Source of the DNA: Actinophytocola xinjiangensis
GTDB lineage: Bacteria; Actinomycetota; Actinomycetes; Mycobacteriales; Pseudonocardiaceae
Direction: 5' to 3'
Assembly: GCF_001921215.1 (NCBI RefSeq)
Contig: NZ_MSIF01000001.1
Span: 248,001 to 312,000, forward strand
Length of the DNA: 64,000 nucleotides
The notes beneath the pieces were generated by a model. The model saw only the letters and a program-made list of their open reading frames with translations. It did no database searches and was not told where the DNA came from. Shown here one piece after another: positions 8,627 to 16,576 of this stretch (position 1 is the first letter of the stretch; each line of letters opens with the position of its first letter). A program made the translations under genes and the position numbers.

Positions 8627-9058
8627 GTGCGTTTCATGATCATCCGCAGGGCGGACGAGGAGACAGAGGCGGGGGCGCAGCCGAGCGAGGAGCTGTTCGA
8701 GGCCATGTCCCGCTACAACGAGGAGCTGCTCAAGGCGGGGGCGCTGCTCGACGGCGCCGGCCTGACACCCTCCTCGTTGGGCGCGGCCGTCGAGTGGCGC
8801 GGGGGCGCCGGCCCGACCGTCGTCGACGGGCCCTTCGCCGAGGGCAAGGAGCTGGTCGCCGGTTACACGATGATCCAGGCCGACTCGTTGCAGGACGCGA
8901 TCGAGCTGGTCAAGCGCTGGCCGACGCTCGACGGGCACGGCAACGTCGAGCTGGAGATCCGCCGGGTCGGCGAGCTGGAGGACTACGACATCAGCGACGA
9001 GCTCAAGGAGAAGGAACGCCAGCTGCGCGCCGACTCCGAGCAGAACCGGAAGGTGTGA
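8627..9058 (+). CDS. YCII/DGPF-domain protein 1
   Basis: A 143-residue ferredoxin-like-fold protein of the YCII-related DGPF family. It starts MRFMIIRRADEETEAG and has the signature VVDGPFAEGKE at about residues 65-75. The C-terminal 30 residues are charged and helical. Start is a GTG at 8627 with GAAGGGGAG upstream. Genes of this family typically precede an ECF sigma factor with an extended C-terminus, exactly as here: a second copy follows after 5 nt and the sigma gene after that. The biochemical role of DGPF proteins is not established; a ligand-sensing or small-molecule role for the sigma factor is often supposed. Confidence 0.85.
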   Translation: MRFMIIRRADEETEAGAQPSEELFEAMSRYNEELLKAGALLDGAGLTPSSLGAAVEWRGGAGPTVVDGPFAEGKELVAGYTMIQADSLQDAIELVKRWPTLDGHGNVELEIRRVGELEDYDISDELKEKERQLRADSEQNRKV

Positions 9059-9063
9059 ACGAC

Positions 9064-9480
9064 ATGCGGTTCATGGTGATGGTGCAGGGCGCCGAGGACC
9101 TGCCGGCCCCCAGCGAGGAAGTCTTCGCCGAGATGGCCCGGTACAACGAGGAACTGGTCAAGGCCGGCGTGATGCTCGCCGGCGAGGGCCTGATGCCCTC
9201 CTCCGACGGCGCGCTGGTCAGGTTCCGCGACGGGGTGCCGACGGTGATCGACGGGCCGTTCGCCGAGGGCAAGGAGGTCATCGGCGGGTTCTGGATCCTC
9301 GAGGTCAAGTCGCGCGAGGAGGCCATCGAGTGGATCAAGCGGGTGCCCGCCGACCCGAGCGTGCCGGGCCGTATCGAGATCCGTCAGATCGTCACCGTCG
9401 ACGACTTCGGTGACGCGGCGACCCCGGAGCTGCGGGCCAGGCAGGACGCCATGGAGGCGGAGCTCAAGCAGCGCCGCTGA
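9064..9480 (+). CDS. YCII/DGPF-domain protein 2
   Basis: A 138-residue paralogue of the preceding gene, starting MRFMVMVQGAEDLPAPSEE and carrying VIDGPFAEGKEVIGGFW. The two proteins share the same layout (MRFM start, RYNEEL.KAG segment, DGPFAEGKE loop), so they arose by tandem duplication. The gene starts 5 nt after its neighbour's stop and ends 56 nt before the ECF sigma gene, forming a three-gene operon. A C-terminal helix (ATPELRARQDAMEAEL) follows the fold. The stop codon lies in the first unit of a 12-bp tandem repeat. Confidence 0.85.
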   Translation: MRFMVMVQGAEDLPAPSEEVFAEMARYNEELVKAGVMLAGEGLMPSSDGALVRFRDGVPTVIDGPFAEGKEVIGGFWILEVKSREEAIEWIKRVPADPSVPGRIEIRQIVTVDDFGDAATPELRARQDAMEAELKQRR

Positions 9481-9508
9481 CCCTGCCGCTGACCCTGCCG
9501 CTGACCCC
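9477..9508. repeat. 12-bp tandem repeat between DGPF and ECF sigma genes
   Basis: Two full copies of CTGACCCTGCCG (9477-9488 and 9489-9500) are followed by a partial third (CTGACCCC, 9501-9508). The first copy includes the TGA stop of the upstream gene. Because the unit is a multiple of three and carries a TGA in this frame, added copies would not lengthen the protein but would change the spacer before the sigma gene. Confidence 0.8.
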
Positions 9509-9536
9509 AGGTTGCCACGTTCTCCACGGCTCTGTT

Positions 9537-10829
9537 GTGATAAGTCGCGTGGGGACGCTTGAGGCGAACCGGACGGTCGAGGCGGTCTGGCGGATCGAGT
9601 CCGCGAGGGTGATCGCCGGCCTGACCAGGATGGTGCACGACGTCGGCCTGGCCGAGGAACTTGCCCAGGACGCGCTGGTCGCCGCGCTGGAGCAGTGGCC
9701 GGAGTCGGGCGTCCCGGACAACCCGGGCGCCTGGCTCATGGCCATCGCCAAGCGGCGGGCGATCGACCAGTTCCGGCGGCGGGAGACGCTGGAACGCAAG
9801 GTCGTTGAGATCGGGCGGGACCTGGAGACCCAGGAGCTGCCCACCGCCGAGCCGGACTTCGACGCCATCGACAGCAACATCAGCGACGACCTGCTGCGGC
9901 TGGTGTTCATCTCCTGCCACCCGGTGCTGTCCACCGAGGCCCGGGTCGCGTTGACGCTGCGGCTGCTCGGCGGGCTGACCACCGAGGAGATCGCCCGCGC
10001 GTTCCTGACCCCCGAGCCGACGATCGCCCAGCGGATCGTGCGCGCGAAGAAGACCCTGGCGAAGAAGAAGGTGCCCTTCGAGGTGCCCGGCGCCGCCGAG
10101 CTCGGGGAACGGCTCGCGTCGGTGTGCGAGGTCGTGTACCTCGTGTTCAACGAGGGCTACTCGGCGACCGGCGGCTCGGACTGGGTGCGCCCGACGCTGT
10201 GCGAGGACGCGATGCGTCTGGGCCGGATGCTCGCCGAGCTGGTGCCGGCCGAACGTGAGGTGCACGGGCTCATCGCGCTGATGGAGATCCAGGCCTCCCG
10301 TACCCGCGCGCGGGTCGGCCCGGGCGGCGAGCCGGTGCTGCTGCTCGACCAGGACCGCCGCCGCTGGGATCAGCTACTGATCAACCGCGGGTTGGCCGCG
10401 CTGGACCGGGCGGCGAAGTTGCCGGGGCAGGCCGGTCCCTACGAGGTGCAGGCGGCCATCGCGGCCTGTCACGCGCGGGCGCGGACCCCCGAGCAGACCG
10501 ACTGGACCAGGATCGCCGCGCTGTACGCGCGGCTGGTCCAGGTGCTGCCCTCGCCGGTGGTGGAGCTGCACCGCGCGGTGGCCATGTCGATGGCCTTCGG
10601 CCCGGAGATCGGCCTGCGGATCGTGGACGAGCTGGTCGACGAGCCGCTGCTGAAGAACTACCACCTGCTGCCCAGCGTGCGCGGTGACCTGCTCGGCAAG
10701 CTCGACCGGCACGCCGAGGCCAGCGCCGAGTTCGCCAGGGCCGCCGAGCTGACCCGCAACGAGGTCGAGCAGCGGCTGCTGCGTGACCGGGCGGCGAAGG
10801 CGGCGGCGAGGGCCGGCGAGCTGGGTTAG
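9537..10829 (+). CDS. ECF RNA polymerase sigma factor with DUF6596-type C-terminal extension
   Basis: A 430-residue extracytoplasmic-function sigma factor. Region 2 lies at about 20-90 (MVHDVGLAEELAQDALVAAL, FRRRETLERK) and region 4 at about 125-185 (ARVALTLRLLGGLTTEEIARAFL). The remaining 240 residues form the helical extension found in the ECF group that is paired with DGPF proteins. GTG starts at 9537 and 9549 are both possible. No anti-sigma gene is adjacent, so the extension and the DGPF proteins may provide control. The TAG stop overlaps the convergent aldo-keto reductase gene by 4 nt. Its target promoters are unknown. Confidence 0.88.
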   Translation: MISRVGTLEANRTVEAVWRIESARVIAGLTRMVHDVGLAEELAQDALVAALEQWPESGVPDNPGAWLMAIAKRRAIDQFRRRETLERKVVEIGRDLETQELPTAEPDFDAIDSNISDDLLRLVFISCHPVLSTEARVALTLRLLGGLTTEEIARAFLTPEPTIAQRIVRAKKTLAKKKVPFEVPGAAELGERLASVCEVVYLVFNEGYSATGGSDWVRPTLCEDAMRLGRMLAELVPAEREVHGLIALMEIQASRTRARVGPGGEPVLLLDQDRRRWDQLLINRGLAALDRAAKLPGQAGPYEVQAAIAACHARARTPEQTDWTRIAALYARLVQVLPSPVVELHRAVAMSMAFGPEIGLRIVDELVDEPLLKNYHLLPSVRGDLLGKLDRHAEASAEFARAAELTRNEVEQRLLRDRAAKAAARAGELG

Positions 10830-11683
10830 CCGTCCAGGGCGGCCAGTTCCTCGGCGGTGAGGGTCAGGTCGACGGCCTTCACCGAGTCCAGGATCGTCTC
10901 CGGGCGCGACGAGCCGGGGATGGGGATCAGCACCGGTGAACGGGCGAGCATCCAGGCCAGGCACACCTGGTACGCGCTGACCCCGTGCGCCCGGCCGACC
11001 TCGGTGAACGCCGCGAACCGGTCGCCGAGCGCGCCGGCGTGCGCGATGCCGCCGAACGGACTCCACGGCAGGAACGCGATTCCCAGCTCGGTGCACAGCT
11101 CCAGCTCGGGCTCGCTGGACCGGAAGGCGGGGGAGAACTCGTTCTGCACGCTGGCCAGCCGCCCGCCGAGGATCTCGTTGGCCTCCCTGATCCGCGCGGG
11201 GTCCACATTGGACACGCCAGCCAGTCGGATCTTGCCGGCGTCGAGCAGGTCGCGCAGCGCCCCGACCGAGTCGGCGAACGGCACCTTCGGGTCGGGCCGG
11301 TGGAACTGGTAGAGCCCGATGGCCTCGACGCCGAGCCGCTTGAGCGAGGCGTCGCACGCGCGCTTGAGGTACTCCGGGGACCCGTCGAGGATCCACGAAC
11401 CGTCGCCGGGGCGCAGGTGTCCGCCCTTGGTGGCGATCAGTACCCCGGAGGTGTCGCCGCCGTAGCTGGCGACCGCGCCGGCGATCAGCGACTCGTTGTG
11501 GCCGACCTCGTCGGCGTGCACGTGATAGGCGTCGGCGGTGTCGAAGAGGGTCACGCCGGCGTCGAGCGCGGCGTGCACGGCCGCGACCGACCGCTGCTCG
11601 TCGGGCCGTCCCTCCACCGACATCGGCATGCCGCCGAGCCCGATGGCGCTGACCTCGACGTCGCCGATGCGGCGAGTCCGCAT
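10826..11683 (-). CDS. Aldo/keto reductase
   Basis: A 285-residue (beta/alpha)8 NADPH-dependent oxidoreductase. It begins MRTRRIGDVEVSAIGLGGMP and keeps the catalytic Asp in FDTADAY, the KGG lysine region, the QFHRPD histidine segment and the C-terminal IPGSSRPE phosphate-binding loop. The ATG at 11683 has a GGGAGG ribosome-binding site; a GTG 63 nt further upstream would add an unconserved tail. The physiological carbonyl substrate is not predictable. It lies 63 nt downstream of the GlxR-like gene on the same strand, so the two may be co-transcribed. Confidence 0.87.
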   Translation of the reverse strand: MRTRRIGDVEVSAIGLGGMPMSVEGRPDEQRSVAAVHAALDAGVTLFDTADAYHVHADEVGHNESLIAGAVASYGGDTSGVLIATKGGHLRPGDGSWILDGSPEYLKRACDASLKRLGVEAIGLYQFHRPDPKVPFADSVGALRDLLDAGKIRLAGVSNVDPARIREANEILGGRLASVQNEFSPAFRSSEPELELCTELGIAFLPWSPFGGIAHAGALGDRFAAFTEVGRAHGVSAYQVCLAWMLARSPVLIPIPGSSRPETILDSVKAVDLTLTAEELAALDG

Positions 11684-11746
11684 GATGCCTCCCGTGTGTC
11701 CGGAACCGTCCCGACCAGCTTCGGTGATCGACACCGTGCTGTCCAC

Positions 11747-12619
11747 CTACCGCCCGGAGAGCCGCTGCACGCCCAGCAGCAGCGCCGAGTGGTCGAGGTC
11801 GCCGTCGCCCTGGGCGCGGGCGGCGGCCATCAGCTGGGCGACCACCGCCCCCAGCGGGATCACCACGCCGGCCGCGCGCGCCGAGTCGACCACGATCCCC
11901 AGGTCCTTGTGGTGCAGGTCGATCCGGAAGCCGGGGGCGAACTCGCGGGCCAGCATCCCGGCGGCCTTGCGGTCCAGGACCGCGCTGCCGGCCAGGCCGC
12001 CGGCGAGCACCTCGACCGCCGGGCCGGACTCGACGCCGTGCGCGTCCAGGAACGTCAGCGCCTCGGCCACCAGCTCGATCGTGCCGGCGACGATGAGCTG
12101 GTTGGCCGCCTTCACCGTCTGGCCGGACCCGGCGGGGCCGACGTGCACGACCGTCGCGCCGAGCACCTCCAGCAGCGGGCGTGCGGCCTCGACGTCGGCC
12201 CGCTCACCGCCGACCATGATCGACAGCGTGCCGTCGATCGCGCCCCGCTCACCGCCGCTGACCGGCGCGTCCAGCGGACGCAGCCCGGCCTCGGTGGCCC
12301 GCTCGGCGACCGTGCGCGCGGTGGCCGGGGCGATGGTGCTCATGTCGATCAGCAGGGCGCCCCCGCCGGCCGAGGCCAGCACGCCGTCCTCGCCGAGGAC
12401 CACCGAGGTCACGTCGGGGGAGTCCGGCAGCATCGTGACGATCACCTCGGCGCCCCGGACGGCCTCGGCGATCGAGCCGGCCGCCGTGCCGCCGGCCTCG
12501 GCCAGGCTCGCCCGTCTGGCCGCGCCGCGGTTGTAGCCGACGACGTCGTGGCCGGCCCGCACGAGGTTTCCGGCCATGGGCAGGCCCATGATCCCGAGTC
12601 CGATGAACGCGATCCGCAT
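11747..12619 (-). CDS. NAD(P)-dependent beta-hydroxyacid dehydrogenase (GlxR-like)
   Basis: A 290-residue enzyme of the 3-hydroxyisobutyrate / tartronate-semialdehyde reductase family. The N-terminal Rossmann fold shows IAFIGLGIMGLPMAGNL; the substrate loop is DAPVSGG (about residues 117-123) and the catalytic lysine lies in GQTVKAANQ (Lys about 168). The ATG at 12619 starts right at the family N-terminus; a GTG at 12628 is possible. Closest functional guess is reduction of a 2-hydroxy-3-oxo acid, but family members cannot be separated by eye. A GntR/FCD regulator is divergent across a 212-nt gap and is the likely regulator. Confidence 0.82.
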   Translation of the reverse strand: MRIAFIGLGIMGLPMAGNLVRAGHDVVGYNRGAARRASLAEAGGTAAGSIAEAVRGAEVIVTMLPDSPDVTSVVLGEDGVLASAGGGALLIDMSTIAPATARTVAERATEAGLRPLDAPVSGGERGAIDGTLSIMVGGERADVEAARPLLEVLGATVVHVGPAGSGQTVKAANQLIVAGTIELVAEALTFLDAHGVESGPAVEVLAGGLAGSAVLDRKAAGMLAREFAPGFRIDLHHKDLGIVVDSARAAGVVIPLGAVVAQLMAAARAQGDGDLDHSALLLGVQRLSGR

Positions 12620-12672
12620 ACCGGGCACGGTACCGTCCGCACGTCAACCGCCGTACCAGCGTTGTTTTTACC

Positions 12673-12689
12673 GATCATTATCAGTGATC
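12673..12689. promoter_or_regulatory. Inverted repeat in GlxR-like / GntR divergent promoter region
   Basis: Arms GATCA (12673-12677) and TGATC (12685-12689) are separated by 7 nt in the locally AT-rich gap between the divergent GlxR-like gene and the FCD-GntR gene. The position and symmetry fit an operator of the GntR regulator, although the arms are short. Confidence 0.4.
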
Positions 12690-12831
12690 CGAAATGGACA
12701 ATAGCGTTTCGATCACGGAGATGAGCATGATTTAGCGGAAACATTGACGGGTCGCGAGAATCAGCCAAGAATGTCCCCCTGTCGGCGGACGTGGGTAACC
12801 GCCCAGCCGCACGAGATGGGGAGAATGTGTC

Positions 12832-13503
12832 ATGGCGTCCGCGAGGACCAGCCGTTCTGTCGCACGAATGCCGGAACCGGTAAACAAGATCACGCCCTAC
12901 CAACGCCTGAAGGACGCCATCCGGTCGGGAGATCTTCAACCGGGGCAGCAACTGGTCGAGTCGGCGTTGGCCGAATGGTGCGAGGTGAGCCGGACTCCGA
13001 TCAGGGAGGCGTTGTCCAAGCTCCAGCACGACGGTCTGGTCGAGCGCAGCGACCGGGGGTTGGTGGTCCGCGAACGCGGACCGGAAGAGGTCCTCGACAT
13101 CTACGAGACCAGGATCGCGCTGGAGGGCACCGCCGCCAGGCTCGCCGCCGAGCGCCGCTCCGTGCACGACCTGATGCTGCTGCGGCGGGCGCTGACCCGG
13201 CTGGAACTGGTGACCGACGGTGACGTCGACGGGATGGTCACCACCAACCGCCAGTTCCACACCGCGGTCTGGCGGGCCAGCCGCAACGTGTCGCTGATCG
13301 ACCTGCTGGAGCGCCTCGACCTGCACCTGGCCCGCTACCCGGCGACCACCCTGGCCAGCCCCGGGCGCTGGGAGCGGTCCAACGCGCAGCACCGGGCCCT
13401 GGTCGAGGCGATCGAGGCGCGGGCCGGCGACACCGCAGAGAAGATCGCCCTCGACCACTTCGCCGAGGCCAGGGACATCCGGCTGGCGCTCTACGACGTG
13501 TGA
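12832..13503 (+). CDS. GntR-family regulator (FCD/FadR subfamily)
   Basis: A 223-residue regulator. The winged helix spans about residues 20-85 (YQRLKDAIRSGDLQPGQQL, SRTPIREALSKLQHDGLVER). The FCD ligand domain follows, with the metal/ligand residues typical of the family: FHTAVWRAS near residue 140 and the HRALVEAIEA histidine near residue 190. The ATG at 12832 is preceded by GGGGAG. FCD regulators usually sense organic acids, which fits the divergent hydroxyacid dehydrogenase gene. The next gene is convergent. Confidence 0.87.
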   Translation: MASARTSRSVARMPEPVNKITPYQRLKDAIRSGDLQPGQQLVESALAEWCEVSRTPIREALSKLQHDGLVERSDRGLVVRERGPEEVLDIYETRIALEGTAARLAAERRSVHDLMLLRRALTRLELVTDGDVDGMVTTNRQFHTAVWRASRNVSLIDLLERLDLHLARYPATTLASPGRWERSNAQHRALVEAIEARAGDTAEKIALDHFAEARDIRLALYDV

Positions 13504-13516
13504 GACTCCGACCGGG

Positions 13517-13819
13517 TCAGCTGAGCCCGAGGCCGCCGACGACGTCGATCTCCTGGGCGTGGAACTCGCCGGTGAGCAGCGGCATCGCCTCGGCGATCGC
13601 GGCCCTGGTCGCCGGCAGTTCCAGCGACGCCTGGTGGTGCTCGGCGCTGCGCCAGACCTCCTGGACCCAGACCAGGTCGGGGTCGGTCTCGGAGGTGCCG
13701 ACGACGTAGAGCTCGCAGCCGGCGGCGCGCAGGCCGTCCTGACCGCTCAGCAGGATCCGCACGACCTCGTCGCGTCCGCCCGGCCTGGTTCGCATGGTGC
13801 CCAGATATCCGTACCGCAT
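13517..13819 (-). CDS. ABM-domain protein (putative quinol monooxygenase type)
   Basis: A 100-residue antibiotic-biosynthesis-monooxygenase-like protein with a single ferredoxin-like fold: MRYGYLGTMRTRPGGRDEVV, then CELYVVGTSETDPDLVWVQEVW and a final EFHAQEIDVVGGLG. Proteins of this size act as cofactor-free monooxygenases on quinols or as stress proteins, but many have no known reaction. It is convergent with the FCD-GntR gene and divergent from the alcohol dehydrogenase. Confidence 0.75.
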   Translation of the reverse strand: MRYGYLGTMRTRPGGRDEVVRILLSGQDGLRAAGCELYVVGTSETDPDLVWVQEVWRSAEHHQASLELPATRAAIAEAMPLLTGEFHAQEIDVVGGLGLS

Positions 13820-13970
13820 GCCAACAGCATGCCCTCACCGGCACCGGCCCGATTGGACGAACGCGACACCCGGCGATTCCCGGGTTTGTGCGCTGTGCCC
13901 AGTGGTGCACACCACTGTCGTCCTGGTGGTGGGAGCGGTCATCCTGAACGGTATAAAAATCGTCCGGCTG

Positions 13971-13996
13971 ATCGACGAACGAGATCGACGAACGAG
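13971..13996. repeat. Perfect 13-bp tandem duplication just upstream of the alcohol dehydrogenase
   Basis: ATCGACGAACGAG occurs twice in tandem (13971-13983 and 13984-13996). The second copy runs into the ribosome-binding site (GAGGGAG) of the dehydrogenase whose ATG is at 14005. A TATAAA box occurs about 20 nt upstream of the duplication, so it probably lies in the 5' leader. It may be a recent slippage event or a direct-repeat binding site. Confidence 0.75.
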
Positions 13997-14004
13997 GGAG
14001 AACG

Positions 14005-15078
14005 ATGGTCAGGGCAGCGGTGCTGATGCGGCAGGGTGAACCGCTCGAGGTGCGTGACATCGTGCTTCCCGATCCGGGCCCCGGCCAGGTACGGGTACGG
14101 ATCGCGGCCGCCGGGGTGTGCCACTCCGACCTGTCGCTGGCCAACGGCACGCTGGCGCCGACGATGCCCGCGGTGCTCGGGCACGAGGGCGCCGGCACGG
14201 TGGTGTCCGTCGGCCCCGGGGTGGACCGGGTCGTGGTCGGTGACCGGGTGGTGCTGAACTGGGCGCCGGCCTGCCGCGAGTGCTGGTTCTGCCAGGAGGG
14301 CGAGCCGTACCTGTGCGTGCACGCCGAGGAGCGTGCCTCCCAGCCCTACGGCGAGCTGGACGACGGCACGCCGCTCTACCCGGGCCTGGGCACCGGCGCG
14401 TTCGCCGAGGAAACCGTTGTGCCGCAACAGGGTGTGGTGCCGATCCCGTCGGACGTGCCGCTGGAGACGGCGGCGCTGCTCGGCTGTGCGGTGCTCACCG
14501 GCAACGGCGCGGTGCACAACACCGCGCGGGTGCGTCCGGGCCAGTCGGTGGTGGTGATGGGCCTGGGCGGGGTCGGCCTGTCGGTGCTGCAGGCGGCGCG
14601 GGCGGCGGGCGCGTCGCCGATCATCGGCGTGGACGTGACCGAGTCGAAGGCGGCGCTGGCGATCCTGCACGGCGCGACCGAGTTCGTCCGCGCCGACGAC
14701 GCGACCAGCAAGTCGGTACGCCGGCTGACCGGCGGCCGGGGTGCCGACCACGCGTTCGACTGCGTCGGTCAGCCCTCGACGATCCGGGCGTCGTGGTCGG
14801 CGAGCCGGCGCGGCGGCACGGTGACGGTCATCGGTGTCGGCAGCCGCCGCAGCCCGGTGGAGTTCAACGCCCTGGAGCTGTACTGGTTCGGCCGCACCCT
14901 GCAGGGCTGTGTGTACGGGTCGAGCGACCCGGACGTGGACGTGCCGAGGCTGCTGGCCGAGTTGGCCGACGGGCGCATCGACGTCGCGTCGCTGGCGACC
15001 GACAGCACCGACCTCGGCGGCGTGAACGAGGCGTTCGACCGCTTCGGCCGGGGCGGCCGGACCATCGTGCGTTTCTGA
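14005..15078 (+). CDS. Zinc-dependent alcohol dehydrogenase (medium-chain, class III-like)
   Basis: A 357-residue medium-chain dehydrogenase. The catalytic zinc ligands are in GVCHSD (Cys about 37) and GHEGAG (His-Glu about 60), with the third Cys in LLGCAVLTG. The four structural-zinc cysteines are in CRECWFCQEGEPYLC (about 89-103). The NAD-binding Rossmann motif is GLGGVGLSV. This composition matches NAD-dependent class III-type alcohol/formaldehyde dehydrogenases of actinobacteria; the true alcohol is unknown. A ferredoxin gene is convergent and an FAD oxidoreductase follows, so the region may form a small redox unit. Confidence 0.88.
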   Translation: MVRAAVLMRQGEPLEVRDIVLPDPGPGQVRVRIAAAGVCHSDLSLANGTLAPTMPAVLGHEGAGTVVSVGPGVDRVVVGDRVVLNWAPACRECWFCQEGEPYLCVHAEERASQPYGELDDGTPLYPGLGTGAFAEETVVPQQGVVPIPSDVPLETAALLGCAVLTGNGAVHNTARVRPGQSVVVMGLGGVGLSVLQAARAAGASPIIGVDVTESKAALAILHGATEFVRADDATSKSVRRLTGGRGADHAFDCVGQPSTIRASWSASRRGGTVTVIGVGSRRSPVEFNALELYWFGRTLQGCVYGSSDPDVDVPRLLAELADGRIDVASLATDSTDLGGVNEAFDRFGRGGRTIVRF

Positions 15079-15094
15079 ACCCGGACCGGGCCGC

Positions 15095-15292
15095 TCAGTC
15101 CTCGATGACCGAGATGGCCTGGCTCGGGCACATCTCGATGGCGTCGTGCACCGTGTCGGCGTGCGCGGGGTCGACCGTCTCGCTGAGCAGGACAACCGTG
15201 CCGTCGTCGTCGCTCTGGTCGAACACGGCTGGTTGGGTCAACACGCACTGACCGGCGCCCACACAGCGGGCGGTGTCGGCAACGACTCGCAT
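15095..15292 (-). CDS. Small ferredoxin ([3Fe-4S]/[4Fe-4S] type)
   Basis: A 65-residue ferredoxin starting MRVVADTARCVGAGQC with a GGAGG ribosome-binding site. The cluster ligands appear as Cys10, Cys16 and a C-terminal CPSQAI cysteine. The Cys-to-Gly/Ala change in the second ligand position of the first motif (CVGAGQC) suggests a [3Fe-4S] cluster, as in ferredoxins that feed cytochromes P450. No P450 gene lies in the window. The nearby FAD/NAD(P) oxidoreductase is on the opposite strand and could be its reductase, but this is not shown. Confidence 0.85.
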   Translation of the reverse strand: MRVVADTARCVGAGQCVLTQPAVFDQSDDDGTVVLLSETVDPAHADTVHDAIEMCPSQAISVIED

Positions 15293-15408
15293 GGAGTTCC
15301 TCCTTCGTCCGCCCTGACCGTACCGCGTGTGACCGGCGTCGCCCTGGAGCGTTGTCACGAACGTCGGCGAGTCCCCGTCCATCGTGCGAACGGCGAAGGG
15401 AGAACGTC

Positions 15409-16515
15409 ATGACACACATCGTGGTTCTCGGGGCGGGCTACTCGGGCCAGCTGGCGGCGAACCTGGCGGCCAGGCAGGACGGGGTGAGCGTCACGCTGGT
15501 CAACGAGCGGTACCGGTTCGTCGAGCGGGTGCGGCTGCACCAGGTCGCCGCCGGCCAGGACCTGCGCGAACGCGACCTGGGCGAGCTGTTGGCCGGGACC
15601 GGCGCGCGGCTGGTCGTCGATCGGGTGACCCGGATCGACCCGGACGCCAAGCGGGTGGAGCTGGCGTCGGGGGAGCCGCTGGCCTACGACGTGCTGATCT
15701 ACGCGCTGGGCAGCCGCGCCGATCTGGACTCGGTGCCGGGCGCGGCCGAGCACGCCCACGGCGTGGCCTCGGCCGAGCAGGCCGTCGCGCTGCGTGAGCG
15801 GGCCTCGTCGGCCGGCACGGCCACCGTCGTCGGCGGCGGGCTGACCGGCATCGAGGCGGCCACCGAGCTGGCGGAATCGTTGCCGTCGCTGAAGGTCCGG
15901 CTGGTCACCGGCGACGGCCTGGGGGAGCGGCTCTCGGAGCGGGGGCGGCGGCACCTGCGCCGGGTGTTCGACCGGCTGGGCATCGACGTGCGCGAGCGGG
16001 TGCTGGTGGAGCGGGTGCGGGCGGACGGGGTGGTGCTGGCCGGCGGCGAGCACGTCCCGTCGGACCTGGTGGTCTGGACGACGGGGTTCACCGTGCCGTC
16101 GCTGGCGACCGAGGCGGGGCTGGCGGTCGACGCCCGCGGCCGGATGCTGGTCGACGAGACGCTGCGCTCGACCTCGCACCAGGACGTCTACGCCGTCGGC
16201 GACGCCGCCTCGGTTCACCGGGCCGACGGCCAGGAGCTGCGGATGGCCTGGGCCACCGGACTTCCGGTGGCCCAGCAGGCGGTGCGGGCGATCCTGGCGC
16301 GGCGCGCGGGCCGGAACCCGAGGCCGGTGCGTTTCCGCTACCTCAACCAGTGCATCAGCCTGGGCCGCAGGGACGCGCTGATCCAGTTCGTGCACGGCGA
16401 CGACAGCCCGCGCGAGGCGGTGCTCACCGGGCGGATCGCCGCGCTGTACAAGGAGATGATCGTGCGGACCGCGCTGACGGTGCAGCGACACCCCGCCGTG
16501 CCGACGAGCTTCTGA
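15409..16515 (+). CDS. NDH-2-like FAD/NAD(P)-dependent oxidoreductase
   Basis: A 368-residue two-dinucleotide-fold flavoprotein. The FAD motif is at the N-terminus (HIVVLGAGYSGQLAAN), the NAD(P) motif at about residues 138-160 (TATVVGGGLTGIEAATELAE), and the FAD-closing motif DVYAVGDAA near 260. The family contains type II NADH dehydrogenases and related disulfide-less reductases. The ATG at 15409 has GAAGGGAGA upstream. It may act as a membrane-attached quinone reductase or as a ferredoxin reductase for the neighbouring ferredoxin; the C-terminus (LYKEMIVRTALTVQRHP) is amphipathic, as in NDH-2 anchors. Confidence 0.85.
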   Translation: MTHIVVLGAGYSGQLAANLAARQDGVSVTLVNERYRFVERVRLHQVAAGQDLRERDLGELLAGTGARLVVDRVTRIDPDAKRVELASGEPLAYDVLIYALGSRADLDSVPGAAEHAHGVASAEQAVALRERASSAGTATVVGGGLTGIEAATELAESLPSLKVRLVTGDGLGERLSERGRRHLRRVFDRLGIDVRERVLVERVRADGVVLAGGEHVPSDLVVWTTGFTVPSLATEAGLAVDARGRMLVDETLRSTSHQDVYAVGDAASVHRADGQELRMAWATGLPVAQQAVRAILARRAGRNPRPVRFRYLNQCISLGRRDALIQFVHGDDSPREAVLTGRIAALYKEMIVRTALTVQRHPAVPTSF

Positions 16516-16576
16516 GCTCCGCGCCCCGGCCAGTAGCATGCGCCACGGCGTGCCTGGTCGAGGTGGGGAGTGGTTC

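Noticed and set aside
14005-16515. A cytochrome P450 redox system formed by the dehydrogenase, ferredoxin and reductase
   Set aside because: The ferredoxin is P450-type, but no P450 gene is in the window and the ferredoxin lies on the opposite strand from its supposed reductase.
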